Shown here in pieces: positions 16,189 to 24,894 of a stretch of DNA of 64,000 nt. The notes under the pieces are model-generated. The model saw only the letters and a list, made by a program, of their open reading frames with translations, was not told the DNA's origin and made no database searches. The translations under genes and the position numbers were made by a program. The stretch spans positions 558,001-622,000 of the forward strand of contig NZ_JANCNS010000002.1 of assembly GCF_022570735.2 (NCBI RefSeq), in the 5' to 3' direction. Position 1 is the first letter of the stretch, and each line of letters starts with the position of its first letter. This DNA is from Christiangramia oceanisediminis. GTDB taxonomy: Bacteria; Bacteroidota; Bacteroidia; Flavobacteriales; Flavobacteriaceae.

Positions 16189-16794
16189 ATGAAAACAATT
16201 TTAAAAGTAACTTTTTTAGTAGGAACTATTGCGACATTTATAAGTTGTAATGCAACTTTTAATGCCAGCGAAGCGATGGAAACACAGCAAAACAGAAATG
16301 CGGTTTATCAGGAAATCATCAGCAATCCGGCTCAATTCAATGAGCTTCTGGATCTGGCTGCCAACAATGAATTGGCAAAGAAAACATTGATGCAGAACCA
16401 TATGCAAATGATGGAATCAGGGAAAATGGAAGCCATGATGAAGAAGAATCCTGAGATGAAGGGGAAAATGAAAAAAATGATGCAGGAAAAGTTGGAAAAA
16501 GATCCCGAAATGAAAGAAATGATGGGGAAAATGATGATGAAGAAAATGAAGGAAAATCCAGAAATGAAAGAAAAAATGATGCATGAGATGATGCATTCCA
16601 TGGAGAATGATCCTGAATTCAGAAAAAAAATGATGCAGGGAATGATGAAAAAAATGAAAGAAAACCCTGAAATGATGAAGGAAATGATGGAAAAAATGCA
16701 TGACGATCCTGAAATGATGGAAAAAATGAAACAACATATGAACAAATCCAAAAAAGAAGGGGAGAAGCATAAAGACCATAAACAGAAACCATAA
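16189..16794 (+). CDS. Met-rich repeat lipoprotein, probable copper-binding
   Basis: A 201-residue lipoprotein. The signal has a lipobox-like TFISC near residue 20. Residues 25-68 resemble a short domain (VYQEIISNPAQFNELLDLAA). Residues 68-185 are a low-complexity Met/Lys/Glu helix with six spaced (K/E/D)(N/D)PE(M/F) units, such as KNPEM, KDPEM and ENPEM, and about 38 methionines. The tail is Lys/His-rich. Met-rich periplasmic proteins chelate Cu(I) or Ag(I) through thioethers, so a metal sponge is likely (inference). It lies 83 bases after the multicopper oxidase. The long minus-strand ORFs opposite are only shadows of the ATG-rich composition. Confidence 0.8.
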   Translation: MKTILKVTFLVGTIATFISCNATFNASEAMETQQNRNAVYQEIISNPAQFNELLDLAANNELAKKTLMQNHMQMMESGKMEAMMKKNPEMKGKMKKMMQEKLEKDPEMKEMMGKMMMKKMKENPEMKEKMMHEMMHSMENDPEFRKKMMQGMMKKMKENPEMMKEMMEKMHDDPEMMEKMKQHMNKSKKEGEKHKDHKQKP

Positions 16795-16805
16795 TTTTTG
16801 AAATT

Positions 16806-17003
16806 ATGATGATGTACTGGTGGATTTTAATAGGAGCTGTTGTTTTGGCCGCGATTTTATTGCCCGTTAGTCGTTGGAAAACAAAGAATGAAAACAACCT
16901 CGAAGAGCCTTTGCAAATCCTTAAAAAAAGGTATGCAAAAGGTGAAATAAGTAAAGACGAGTTTGAAGAGCAAAAAAGTATTCTTAAAAAAAACAGATCA
17001 TGA
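16806..17003 (+). CDS. Small membrane protein with SHOCT domain
   Basis: A 65-residue protein with one membrane helix (WWILIGAVVLAAILLPV) and a C-terminal SHOCT motif (LQILKKRYAKGEISKDEFEE). SHOCT is a short oligomerisation or membrane-associated module with no enzyme activity. Two more genes of this shape lie at 35252 and 36535 in the second module. It follows the Met-rich lipoprotein by 11 bases and overlaps the DUF302 gene by 4 bases, so it is in the same operon. The start may be the second Met at 16809. Confidence 0.8.
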   Translation: MMMYWWILIGAVVLAAILLPVSRWKTKNENNLEEPLQILKKRYAKGEISKDEFEEQKSILKKNRS

Positions 17004-17386
17004 ATTACTATTTTAATAAAACGATAAAAGGAGATTTTGAGCAGGTAATCGAAAAAGTTACCCAGGAACTCGAAAAAGAAGGTTTCGGGGTTTTAACCGA
17101 AATCAATGTTACCGAGACTTTAAAGAAGAAACTGGATGTAAATTTTAGGAATTATCGCATTCTGGGGGCTTGTAACGCTCCTTATGCGCATAAAGCATTA
17201 AAAGCAGAAGATAAGATTGGTACCATGCTACCATGCAACGTTATTGTTCAGGAAAAGGAAGCCGGGGAGATAGAAGTAGCCGCAGTGAACCCTATAGCTT
17301 CTATGCAGGCCGTTGATAATGGAGATTTGGGAGAGATAGCCGAAGAGATTAAGGAGAAACTGGAAAAAGTTATTCATAATCTATAG
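17000..17386 (+). CDS. DUF302 domain protein
   Basis: A 128-residue protein, one DUF302 domain from end to end. The family features are an N-terminal strand MNYYFNKTIKGDFEQV, the FGVLTEINV turn, and the YRILGACNAPYAHKAL and MLPCNVIV segments with two conserved Cys. No signal peptide is seen, so it is cytosolic. DUF302 proteins have unknown chemistry but occur repeatedly in copper and sulfur-stress clusters. The gene starts inside the stop codon region of the SHOCT gene (ATGA overlap). Confidence 0.85.
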   Translation: MNYYFNKTIKGDFEQVIEKVTQELEKEGFGVLTEINVTETLKKKLDVNFRNYRILGACNAPYAHKALKAEDKIGTMLPCNVIVQEKEAGEIEVAAVNPIASMQAVDNGDLGEIAEEIKEKLEKVIHNL

Positions 17387-17494
17387 TTTTTATTGATTAG
17401 CCGTTTTTCTATATTAAAAGTGCTTTTATCATCCTGTCCTGATGTTTAGGGAGTTTTAAGGTCGGCAAATTACCCTGATTTATCTTGAAATAAG

Positions 17495-17515
17495 ATTCTG
17501 AACCGGGTCCAGAAT
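17495..17515. repeat. ATTCTG...CAGAAT palindrome, copy 1
   Basis: An inverted repeat with arms ATTCTG and CAGAAT around a 9-base loop, in the 199-base gap after the DUF302 gene. A second element with the same arms lies at 24830-24853. Elements of this form are dispersed in Bacteroidota intergenic DNA. Confidence 0.35.
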
Positions 17516-17585
17516 GAAGTTATTTTTCAATTAAAAATACGTTACATACAAGCAATATTTTAATAAACCTTTAAAAATAAATATC

Positions 17586-17771
17586 ATGAAAAAATTAAGA
17601 ATTCTAATGTTGGTCTTATTTGTGGGAGCTTTTAATCTTACGATGCTCTCCTGCAGGGAAACTACTGAAGATGACCACGATGATATGGAAATGGAACATG
17701 GAGAAATGGAAGATGATGATATGGAAATGGATCATCATGAGTCTATGGACCATGACGATGAACATGAATAA
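17586..17771 (+). CDS. Small acidic His/Met-rich lipoprotein
   Basis: A 61-residue lipoprotein. The signal peptide ends with LTMLSC (lipobox, Cys about 23). The mature peptide is almost only Asp, Glu, His and Met (DDHDDMEMEHGEMEDDDMEM), which suits binding of soft and borderline metals in the periplasm. No fold is expected. It has a leader of about 60 AT-rich bases and is followed by 130 bases without a gene. A +1-frame ORF over the same bases is a shadow. Confidence 0.7.
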   Translation: MKKLRILMLVLFVGAFNLTMLSCRETTEDDHDDMEMEHGEMEDDDMEMDHHESMDHDDEHE

Positions 17772-17925
17772 TAAGTTTGAGGAAAATGGAGGGATGGTCT
17801 TAAGTATTAATTAGTTGAATTTCTTTTTCTCCCTCCTTTTCTTTCATTTTTAGCTTCTGTAACTATTACTTAATCAGGCCAATTACAATAGGACACAGGT
17901 ATTGGTTATTTTAAAATTAAATTTT

Positions 17926-18576
17926 ATGAAAAAAACCGTTCTTATATTTTTTTTGATGTTCATACCCATACTGGGAGGGGCACAGGATGATGAGCACTAT
18001 CATCATAACCATGAAGAAGATACCATCCAACAGGTTCACACTATAGATCTGGAGAAAGAAGTTAATGCATCAACCAAACTTGAAAATAATCAGGATAAAC
18101 CAGTTAAAGCTAATCTGGATGACTTTCCTAACCTGCATCCTTTAGTAGTACATTTTCCAATAGTACTTTTACTTTTAGGTGGGATATTACAATTAATTCA
18201 GCTTTTTGTACTTAAAAGGAACCTGGACTGGGTTATTCTTTTATGTGTCGGGACTGGTTTTATTGGAGCATATATTGCCGGAGTATATGCCCACCCTCAT
18301 ACCCACGATCTATCTGAGATGGCTAAAAAAGTACTTGAACAACATGATAGGTATGCTGAATGGACCATCTATGCGAGTGCTTTAGGGGCTGTTTTAAAAC
18401 TGGGAAGTCTTTTTCTTTTAAGGGAAAATAAGATTTTTGAAATATTGGTCTTCCTTGTTCTGGGATTTGCAGCCTATTCGGTTTCAGAAGCAGGACATTA
18501 TGGTTCCCAGCTGGTATATATAGAAGGAGTGGGACCTCAAGGTGAATATCTCGAATCTGAAGGTCATGGACATTAA
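17926..18576 (+). CDS. DUF2231 membrane protein with His-rich N-terminus
   Basis: A 216-residue protein from the ATG at 17926. The upstream 17902 start would add 8 residues ahead of a clear signal peptide (MKKTVLIFFLMFIPILGG). After cleavage there is a His/Asp/Glu-rich stretch (DDEHYHHNHEEDT), then the DUF2231 core with four membrane helices, beginning with LHPLVVHFPIVLLLL. The conserved His in LHP and VHF may bind haem or metal. It ends in SEGHGH. The family is of unknown function and is often linked to c-type haem or copper genes. Promoter not recognised. Confidence 0.8.
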   Translation: MKKTVLIFFLMFIPILGGAQDDEHYHHNHEEDTIQQVHTIDLEKEVNASTKLENNQDKPVKANLDDFPNLHPLVVHFPIVLLLLGGILQLIQLFVLKRNLDWVILLCVGTGFIGAYIAGVYAHPHTHDLSEMAKKVLEQHDRYAEWTIYASALGAVLKLGSLFLLRENKIFEILVFLVLGFAAYSVSEAGHYGSQLVYIEGVGPQGEYLESEGHGH

Positions 18577-18725
18577 AACCTGTATTTTCCTACTTATATC
18601 ATTTACTAAACATGGTTAGATATGGGTTTACAAAATAACTATACTTAAAAGTTAACCGTTAATAGTGTAATTTATATTGACAGGATTAAATTCTATTTAA
18701 AACGATTTGAGTAATAATTAATGAT

Positions 18726-19733
18726 ATGGCAATATTTCTGGCTTTAGGGCTCATTATTTATATAGCTACAGTACTGGATATACTTCAAACGACATTGTCT
18801 ATGCAAGGAGGAGGCTGGTTAACTAGTAGGTATTCTCATCTCTTCTGGAAACTTTTTCTTTTTATTTCCGGTGGTAATGGTAAATCAAAAATCTTATCTC
18901 ATGCAGGTTATATATTGTTGATTTCAATTGTTTTAATCTGGGTATTTTTATTGTGGTTTAGTTTTGTCCTTATTTTGATATCACAACCTGGAATTATTGT
19001 TAACAGTAGCACGCAAATTCCTGCAGATCTTTTGGAAATTATTTATTACAGCGGATATACCTTATCTACCCTGGGCATGGGAGATTTTATAGCTGCCGGA
19101 AATGGGGGCAGGATTCTCACCAGCTTTTATTCTTTTACCGGCCTCATTCTCTTAACTATGTCGGTCACATATTTCATCCCTGTACTGTCAGCAGTTATAG
19201 AGCAACGAAAACTGGGAATAAGACTTAGCATATTAGGGAGCAGTCCTGAAAAAATAATCCTAAACTTCTGGGATGGTAAAAGCTTTCAATCCTATACTTC
19301 TAAAGTTGACGAACTATCTGGATCAATTATAAAATATAGTCAGCAACATAGGGCTTATCCCGTAATTCACTATTTCCATAATCACAAAGAGAAGAATGCC
19401 ATTATTTTACAACTTGCTAGACTTTACGAAGCCTATCTTATTCTAGCATTTAACTTAAATGATAGGGTAAAACCAGAGCAAGGAGACTTACGTCCATTAG
19501 ATATTGCTTTCGAGAATTATTTTGAAGTTTTAAAAGAGGTAACGCATATAAATGCCAGTAATGAAACTCCAGCATATTCAACCCTACAAAAATTAGAGGA
19601 ACTTAGTTTAATTGACAAGTCCAAGGGGAATCACGCGTTAGACACTAAGTCTGAAGATCTTCGTAAAATTTTTCTAACCCTGGTACAGCAGGATGGATGG
19701 ACTTGGAATCAGGTAGACACAAAAAAACCTTAA
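18726..19733 (+). CDS. Two-TM potassium channel family protein
   Basis: A 335-residue protein with three or four membrane helices in the first 150 residues, a pore loop with selectivity filter TLGMGDF (canonical T-x-G-x-G-D), and a following helix of the Ion_trans_2 type. The C-terminal 165 residues are cytosolic and helical and show no RCK nucleotide-binding domain. It would conduct K+ or another monovalent cation. Its role in a copper island is unclear; charge compensation during metal efflux is one guess. It stands alone, with 149 and 115 bases of flanking DNA. Confidence 0.85.
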   Translation: MAIFLALGLIIYIATVLDILQTTLSMQGGGWLTSRYSHLFWKLFLFISGGNGKSKILSHAGYILLISIVLIWVFLLWFSFVLILISQPGIIVNSSTQIPADLLEIIYYSGYTLSTLGMGDFIAAGNGGRILTSFYSFTGLILLTMSVTYFIPVLSAVIEQRKLGIRLSILGSSPEKIILNFWDGKSFQSYTSKVDELSGSIIKYSQQHRAYPVIHYFHNHKEKNAIILQLARLYEAYLILAFNLNDRVKPEQGDLRPLDIAFENYFEVLKEVTHINASNETPAYSTLQKLEELSLIDKSKGNHALDTKSEDLRKIFLTLVQQDGWTWNQVDTKKP

Positions 19734-19848
19734 ATATTCTTTCCACAAGTTAAATTTATTTAAAACTGAAAGATCTTACCATAATTTTATAAGTATGGGT
19801 TTGAACTCATTTCTATCTTTATGGTATAACCATAAAAATCAATTAGTT

Positions 19849-20169
19849 ATGAGAAATGAAAAATTAATTACTGCATTAGGTAATTGTATCAACCATTGTA
19901 ATTATTGCGCAGATGCCTGCCTTGGAGAAGACGATGTTCAAAAAATGGTAAAGTGTATCAGGCTGGATCGAATTTGTGCTGAAGCATGTGCTGCTTTGAA
20001 TCAAATTCTTGCGGTGGATGGTGCAGAGGTAACCGGCCTTGTTAAATACTGCAAAGAAATATGTAGGAAATGTGCTGACGAGTGCAGCAAACATGAAACA
20101 CAGCATTGTAAAGATTGTGCTAAAGCCTGTGAAGAATGTGAACGCGCCTGCGTAGAGTTTTTGGCGTAA
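19849..20169 (+). CDS. Four-helix-bundle copper-binding protein (DUF326/Csp-like)
   Basis: A 106-residue cytosolic protein with about 20 Cys, from ATG at 19849 (MRNEKLITALGNCINHC). A start at 19795 would add a non-conserved 18-residue tail. The Cys repeat every 3-4 residues on helices (CINHCNYCADAC, CKEICRKCADEC, CKDCAKACEECERAC), the pattern of Csp-type proteins that store many Cu(I) ions inside a four-helix bundle. No Tat signal is present, so it resembles the cytosolic Csp3 kind. It probably buffers cytosolic copper. Confidence 0.88.
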   Translation: MRNEKLITALGNCINHCNYCADACLGEDDVQKMVKCIRLDRICAEACAALNQILAVDGAEVTGLVKYCKEICRKCADECSKHETQHCKDCAKACEECERACVEFLA

Positions 20170-20328
20170 AATCAATTTATAGTTAAGGCCCCATTAAATT
20201 TTCAATAGAGAATTTATTTCTCTGGAGATTTTGTGGGGTTTTTTATTTAACAGGTTTATTCTAAGTCTGATTGATTGAATTTCTGAAATAAGGGAAAGGA
20301 GTCTTATTATAATATAATTATTTTCAAT

Positions 20329-21846
20329 ATGGCAGATCAAAACCACGAAAAAAAGGCTGAAACACCTGGAATGGGGAGTCGGGGAGTAACTAGACCCATG
20401 GCCGAGAAAGAAATGAAGAAAGGAAAGGACGATGGCGAGGATAATGGGATGGACAGAATGAAAATGCTGCACATGCACCATAAGCAAACCCTCTGGATTT
20501 ACTGGTTGCTTATTCTTCTGGGAGCATGGTTAGTAGTTTCCCCTTTTTCATTTGATTATGGAAAAGATATAGTACAGCCATCAGGAGGAAGATCTATCTG
20601 GCTGAGTGACGCAATGCGGGTTCAGATCATGCAGTGGAGCGATATAATCAGCGGATTGCTTCTCATGTTCTTTGGATGGCGTTCCCTAACGCCCAACCGA
20701 CCTATAAGTCTTTGGATTGCCTGTTTTATAGGGATTTGGCTGAATTTTGCTCCGGTAATATTCTGGGCACCCAATGCCTATATTTATAATAATGATACCA
20801 TGGTAGGGGTAATGGTTATTGCATTGACCATTCTTATTCCTGGTATGCCGAATATGATCACCTATATGAAAATGGGATCAGTAGTGCCTCCGGGCTGGAG
20901 CTATAATCCTTCCAGCTGGCCCCAGCGGTGGATCATGATCGTGCTAGCTTTTTTTGGGTGGATTGTTTCCCGTTATCTCGGAACATTTCAGTTAGGATAT
21001 ACAGACTTTGCGGCAGATCCTTTCTTTGGGGAGAGCACGATGAAAATATTAAATTCTAATATGTCCCATTCTTTGCCAATTTCAGATGGAGCTTTTGGGG
21101 CGCTTGCTTACAACTTCGAATTTTTGATGGGCTGGATGGGAAGTCCTTCCAGATGGCGAACTATGCCATGGATGGTTACGTTCTTTGGGATCTTAGTCAT
21201 TCCTTTAGGCTTGGTCCATATATTTCTGGTGATATCCCAGCCTATTATAGTTGGAGAATGGTGTACCTTTTGTTTGTTGGCCGCGGCTATTATGCTGCCA
21301 ATGATCCCGCTGGAACTTGATGAGGTAATCGCAATGGGGCAACATATGGTGCAGGCGAAAAAGAGAGGAGATAATATGTGGGAAGTGTTCTGGAAAGGTG
21401 GAGAAGCTTTTGAAAAGAATACAGATGATCGTACTACTGAACTTATGGAATTTCCCAACAAACCAGTAGCCGTTTATAAATCTTCCATTTGGGGAATGAG
21501 TGTTCCATGGACGCTGGCAGTTTCAACTCTTTTAGGTATTGCAGTAATGTTTGCACCGGCAGTATTCGGGGTAAAGATTCAAACCATGCCTTCTAATATT
21601 TTCCACCTTAGCGGTTCTCTTATTGTGGTTACTTCGGTAATATGTATGGGAGAGATTGTTCGTCGCGGAAGATATTTTAATATTCTGCTTGGATTAGTTC
21701 TCGCAATTGGGCCATGGCTGGTAAATGGCAGTACTTTAGGATTGCAAATAACCGGTTTAGTTGCAGGCTTATTGGTAGCCGGACTTTCTTTCCCACGTGG
21801 ACCGAAGAAAGAAGAATATGGCCTCTGGGATAAATACGTAAAATAG
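20329..21846 (+). CDS. SPW-repeat / vitamin K epoxide reductase-like membrane protein
   Basis: A 505-residue membrane protein. A charged N-terminal tail (about 50 residues, Met/His/Lys-rich) precedes SPW-type repeats (residues about 55-180 and 385-500) that flank a VKOR-like domain. The VKOR active-site pair is CTFC in GEWCTFCLLAAAIMLP, about residue 310. VKOR proteins pass electrons between quinones and thiols and support disulfide formation in the periplasm. No DsbA-like partner is adjacent. It is the first of four genes with short spacing (18, 6 and an overlap of 4 bases) ending with an SDR oxidoreductase, so these are probably one operon. Confidence 0.8.
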   Translation: MADQNHEKKAETPGMGSRGVTRPMAEKEMKKGKDDGEDNGMDRMKMLHMHHKQTLWIYWLLILLGAWLVVSPFSFDYGKDIVQPSGGRSIWLSDAMRVQIMQWSDIISGLLLMFFGWRSLTPNRPISLWIACFIGIWLNFAPVIFWAPNAYIYNNDTMVGVMVIALTILIPGMPNMITYMKMGSVVPPGWSYNPSSWPQRWIMIVLAFFGWIVSRYLGTFQLGYTDFAADPFFGESTMKILNSNMSHSLPISDGAFGALAYNFEFLMGWMGSPSRWRTMPWMVTFFGILVIPLGLVHIFLVISQPIIVGEWCTFCLLAAAIMLPMIPLELDEVIAMGQHMVQAKKRGDNMWEVFWKGGEAFEKNTDDRTTELMEFPNKPVAVYKSSIWGMSVPWTLAVSTLLGIAVMFAPAVFGVKIQTMPSNIFHLSGSLIVVTSVICMGEIVRRGRYFNILLGLVLAIGPWLVNGSTLGLQITGLVAGLLVAGLSFPRGPKKEEYGLWDKYVK

Positions 21847-21864
21847 AAACTTATTTGCATTCTA

Positions 21865-23148
21865 ATGAGCGATGAAGAGCTTTTAAAAAAAGTCAGGGAA
21901 ATTATCTATGAGAATATGGAAATGGCTGAAGAGGATGATAGCCCACGTTATCATTACACCCGGCCTGCTCCAGATAGATATCCCTACCAGTTCTTTTGGG
22001 ATACCTGCTTTCACGTTTTTATTCTGGTCGCTATAGATGAAGTTGAAATGGCTAAGAAGCATATACATAGTTTGTTAAGACTTCAGGAGGAGGATGGTTT
22101 TATTGGGCATATGATCTATTGGGACCGATTGAAACCAGGTAGATGGGCAGATATTTTTCAATCGAAATTGAGCTACAAAAACTTCTTTAAAAGTCATATG
22201 AGTTCTCTTATCCAGCCACCACTTATTGCACAGGCAGTGAGCAGAATTGTTAATGCCTCTGGTGATCTGGAATTTTTAGAGCAAGTACTTCCGAAGTTAA
22301 AAAGATATTATAACTGGCTGGCTGAAAACCGTGATTTTGAAGGTGATCATTTACTTAGTATCATATCACCTTTCGAATCTGGAATGGATTGGAAACCCAC
22401 TTTCGATGTTCCGCTAAATTTTAAAGGAAAGGCCAATAACTTGCTTTACATGAAGGTCATTTGGGTGGATTTTCGAAATTTCCTGAATAATTATAATCTG
22501 AAAAAGATTTATAAGAAGAACTATTTCCTGGTTAAAGAAGTGGGTTTAAATACGATTTATGCACAAAATCTTGAAAGCCTGGGAGAATTATGTGAAAAGG
22601 TAGATGACAGGGATGCGCAGGTATATTATAAAAGAGCAAAAAAAGTAAGCGATAGTATTGTAGACATATTGTATGATAAAGAGGATAAGGCATTTTATGA
22701 TGTCTACGGTAAAGAGAATAAAAAAATAAAAATTCTAACGCCTACTATTTTTTATCCTGTAGTGCTTTCTGGAATATCAGAAGAGATCAAGAAACAGGTG
22801 ATTGATAAACATTTAGTGCAGGCTGACGAATTTAATTCAAGCTATCCATTGCCGTCTGTAGCTTTAAATTCATCTGCGTTTAATCCGAAGGAATCGATCT
22901 ATATATGGCGGGGTCCTACCTGGATTGTGCATAACTGGTTTTTACACCAGTACTTAAAAAATAATGGATACGAGGAACTTGCTGGAAAATTGACCTCCAG
23001 TATCAAAGAGCTTATTGAGAAAAGTGGTTTCAGGGAATATTACAATCCGCTAACTGGAGAAGGTTACGGTGCTCAAGATTTTACCTGGGCAGGCCTTGTT
23101 ATAGATATGATGAATAATGAAGAAAGAAGTAACTCCAATTTAAACTGA
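21865..23148 (+). CDS. (alpha/alpha)6 glycosidase, MGH1/GH63-like
   Basis: A 427-residue cytosolic protein with the (alpha/alpha)6-barrel features of GH63/mannosylglycerate-hydrolase-like enzymes. Seen motifs: FFWDTCFHVF (substrate Asp region), HMIYWDRL, ESGMDWKP (probable catalytic acid region), YIWRGPTWIVHNW and GYGAQDFTWAG (probable general base area). Length fits this family. The likely substrate is a glucoside or osmolyte sugar such as mannosyl- or glucosyl-glycerate (inference). No signal peptide. It lies between the VKOR-like gene and an unknown gene. Confidence 0.75.
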   Translation: MSDEELLKKVREIIYENMEMAEEDDSPRYHYTRPAPDRYPYQFFWDTCFHVFILVAIDEVEMAKKHIHSLLRLQEEDGFIGHMIYWDRLKPGRWADIFQSKLSYKNFFKSHMSSLIQPPLIAQAVSRIVNASGDLEFLEQVLPKLKRYYNWLAENRDFEGDHLLSIISPFESGMDWKPTFDVPLNFKGKANNLLYMKVIWVDFRNFLNNYNLKKIYKKNYFLVKEVGLNTIYAQNLESLGELCEKVDDRDAQVYYKRAKKVSDSIVDILYDKEDKAFYDVYGKENKKIKILTPTIFYPVVLSGISEEIKKQVIDKHLVQADEFNSSYPLPSVALNSSAFNPKESIYIWRGPTWIVHNWFLHQYLKNNGYEELAGKLTSSIKELIEKSGFREYYNPLTGEGYGAQDFTWAGLVIDMMNNEERSNSNLN

Positions 23149-23154
23149 AAAGTA

Positions 23155-23784
23155 ATGGGTATATGGGGATGGATAAAGGAATTTTGGCAAAGTGAAGAGC
23201 AAAATTCAGGAAGCAGATTAAAAGATAAAACTTATAGTAGCGAAAATAGATTTGATTCCCAGGAGCTGCCCAGGGAAAAGTTTGTTCGCTCTAAGCAAAA
23301 GTTGTTTGATGTGAACAGATGGTCTGCATTACCAGAGATTTCAGCAGAATTTCAAATTTATAATGCTGAAGGTGAAAAAATGAAGGAACTGGAGTTACAT
23401 GATTATATAAAAATTGAATTACCAATACCTTCACCTGAGAATTGGGTGTATGTAACCGATATAAAAAATGAAGAAACTTCAGCTGAATTTACCGTAAGTC
23501 CCAGTAAAAGTCCGGTGGGCGTTATACATTTAAATAAGGAAATAGAACATTTTTTTATTGATGAAGCCACCAGTACTTTCAGGGTTACTTTAGAAGAAAA
23601 CTCTATTAAAGGCTTTGAAATTGGTAAAAATGAAGGTGTAAATAATAAAGGAGTATCTGCGGGCAAAAGAAAATTAATCAATACCCTTATTGCTGAAGGG
23701 GCATGGGCTGGTTTCCAGCAACTTCAGTGGAAAAAGCTTACGAAATATTTTGTTCACAAAATCGAAATAAATAAAGATATATGA
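23155..23784 (+). CDS. Unknown protein in the VKOR/SDR run
   Basis: A 209-residue protein that I do not recognise. It starts MGIWGWIKEFWQSEEQNS, an amphipathic Trp-rich helix that might touch the membrane, then a charged linker and a beta-rich core (EISAEFQIYNAEGEKMKELE, DYIKIELPIPSPENWVYVTD). No catalytic motif, signal peptide or Cys cluster is visible. It overlaps the downstream SDR gene by 4 bases and follows the glycosidase by 6, which points to a partner role in a shared pathway. Confidence 0.6.
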   Translation: MGIWGWIKEFWQSEEQNSGSRLKDKTYSSENRFDSQELPREKFVRSKQKLFDVNRWSALPEISAEFQIYNAEGEKMKELELHDYIKIELPIPSPENWVYVTDIKNEETSAEFTVSPSKSPVGVIHLNKEIEHFFIDEATSTFRVTLEENSIKGFEIGKNEGVNNKGVSAGKRKLINTLIAEGAWAGFQQLQWKKLTKYFVHKIEINKDI

Positions 23785-24809
23785 AACTATCAAATAATAA
23801 CCATGAGGAGTTTAATGGATGTGTTGTAATTACCGGTGCTTCGGCGGGACTGGGAAGAGCCACCGCAATAGAATTTGCCAGAAAAGGAGCTAAAATATTA
23901 CTTATCGCCAGAGGTAAAGATGGATTGGAGGGCGCAAAACGAGATGTGGAAGAATGTGGCGGCGAAGCCTGGATTTATATTGCAGATGTGGCAAATGCTC
24001 GTGAGATGGAAGAGGCAGCAAGCTTTGCTGAAGAAAATCTTGGTCCTATTGCTATTTGGGTCAATAATGCCATGGTGAGTGTTTTTAGCAAAGCGATAGA
24101 TATGAATCCGGAAGAATTTTCCAGAGTTACCAATGTAACTTACCTGGGGCAGGTTTACGGAACCCTGGCTGCATTAAAAAGAATGAAGCAGAGAAATTAT
24201 GGGAAAATTATTCTGGTAGGTTCTGCGCTTTCCTATCGCGGTATTCCACTGCAGTCTGCTTACTGTGCTTCCAAACATGCCATTCAGGGATTTTTTGAAT
24301 CATTGCGCGCGGAGATAATACATGATAACCTAAATATAGATCTTTCCATAGTACATTTGCCGGCAATGAATACCACCCAGTTTGGTTGGGTAAAGACCAG
24401 GTTTGACAAAAAGCCTAAACCCATGGGTAAAATTTATCAGCCAGAGGTCGCTGCAAGAGCAATTGTAAACGTGGCTAAATCTGGGGTTCGACAGAGAATG
24501 GTAGGGTATCCCACCATTCAGACTGTTTGGGGCAATAAACTAGTACCTCAATTTTTAGATCATTATATGGCCAGAAATGGAGTTGATGGGCAGTTGACCG
24601 AAAATTTAGAGGATGCCGATAGAAAACACAATCTTTGGGAACCAGTGGCCGGGGATCACGGTGTTCATGGTAGTTTTAATAACACCGCCCAGGATTACAG
24701 TAAATTTGATCAGGTTTATGAACACAAAAAAGTAATTGGAATTTTTGGAGTCGCCATGTTGGGAGCGGTATTTCTCACTCAGTTTATAAAAAAAAGCGAT
24801 AAAAACTAG
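23781..24809 (+). CDS. SDR family oxidoreductase with C-terminal membrane anchor
   Basis: A 342-residue short-chain dehydrogenase. The cofactor motif TGASAGLG is at about residues 18-25 and the active-site YCASK follows GSALSYRG. NNAM replaces the usual NNAG. An extension of about 90 residues follows the Rossmann domain and ends in a hydrophobic helix (FGVAMLGAVFLTQFI) that likely anchors it to the inner membrane. It would reduce or oxidise a carbonyl or alcohol with NAD(P)H, with the substrate unknown. It closes the VKOR-glycosidase-unknown-SDR run. 85 bases without a gene separate it from CopA. Confidence 0.85.
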   Translation: MKLSNNNHEEFNGCVVITGASAGLGRATAIEFARKGAKILLIARGKDGLEGAKRDVEECGGEAWIYIADVANAREMEEAASFAEENLGPIAIWVNNAMVSVFSKAIDMNPEEFSRVTNVTYLGQVYGTLAALKRMKQRNYGKIILVGSALSYRGIPLQSAYCASKHAIQGFFESLRAEIIHDNLNIDLSIVHLPAMNTTQFGWVKTRFDKKPKPMGKIYQPEVAARAIVNVAKSGVRQRMVGYPTIQTVWGNKLVPQFLDHYMARNGVDGQLTENLEDADRKHNLWEPVAGDHGVHGSFNNTAQDYSKFDQVYEHKKVIGIFGVAMLGAVFLTQFIKKSDKN

Positions 24810-24829
24810 CGTTTGTAATGAGATGTATT

Positions 24830-24853
24830 ATTCTGAAAAGTCTGTCCCAGAAT
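24830..24853. repeat. ATTCTG...CAGAAT palindrome, copy 2
   Basis: Arms ATTCTG and CAGAAT flank a 12-base loop in the gap before copA. The arms match those at 17495-17515. It may act as a hairpin between the two transcription units. Confidence 0.35.
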
Positions 24854-24894
24854 TAAATGGTCGGTTTCACGATCAGGATGAAAAATAAAGGAAA

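Noticed and set aside
16332-16779. Long minus-strand ORFs rich in Phe/His/Ile opposite the Met-rich lipoprotein
   Set aside because: They are mirror images of the ATG/AAA-rich repeat (CAT/TTT), with no homology-like features, RBS or signal, so they are shadows.
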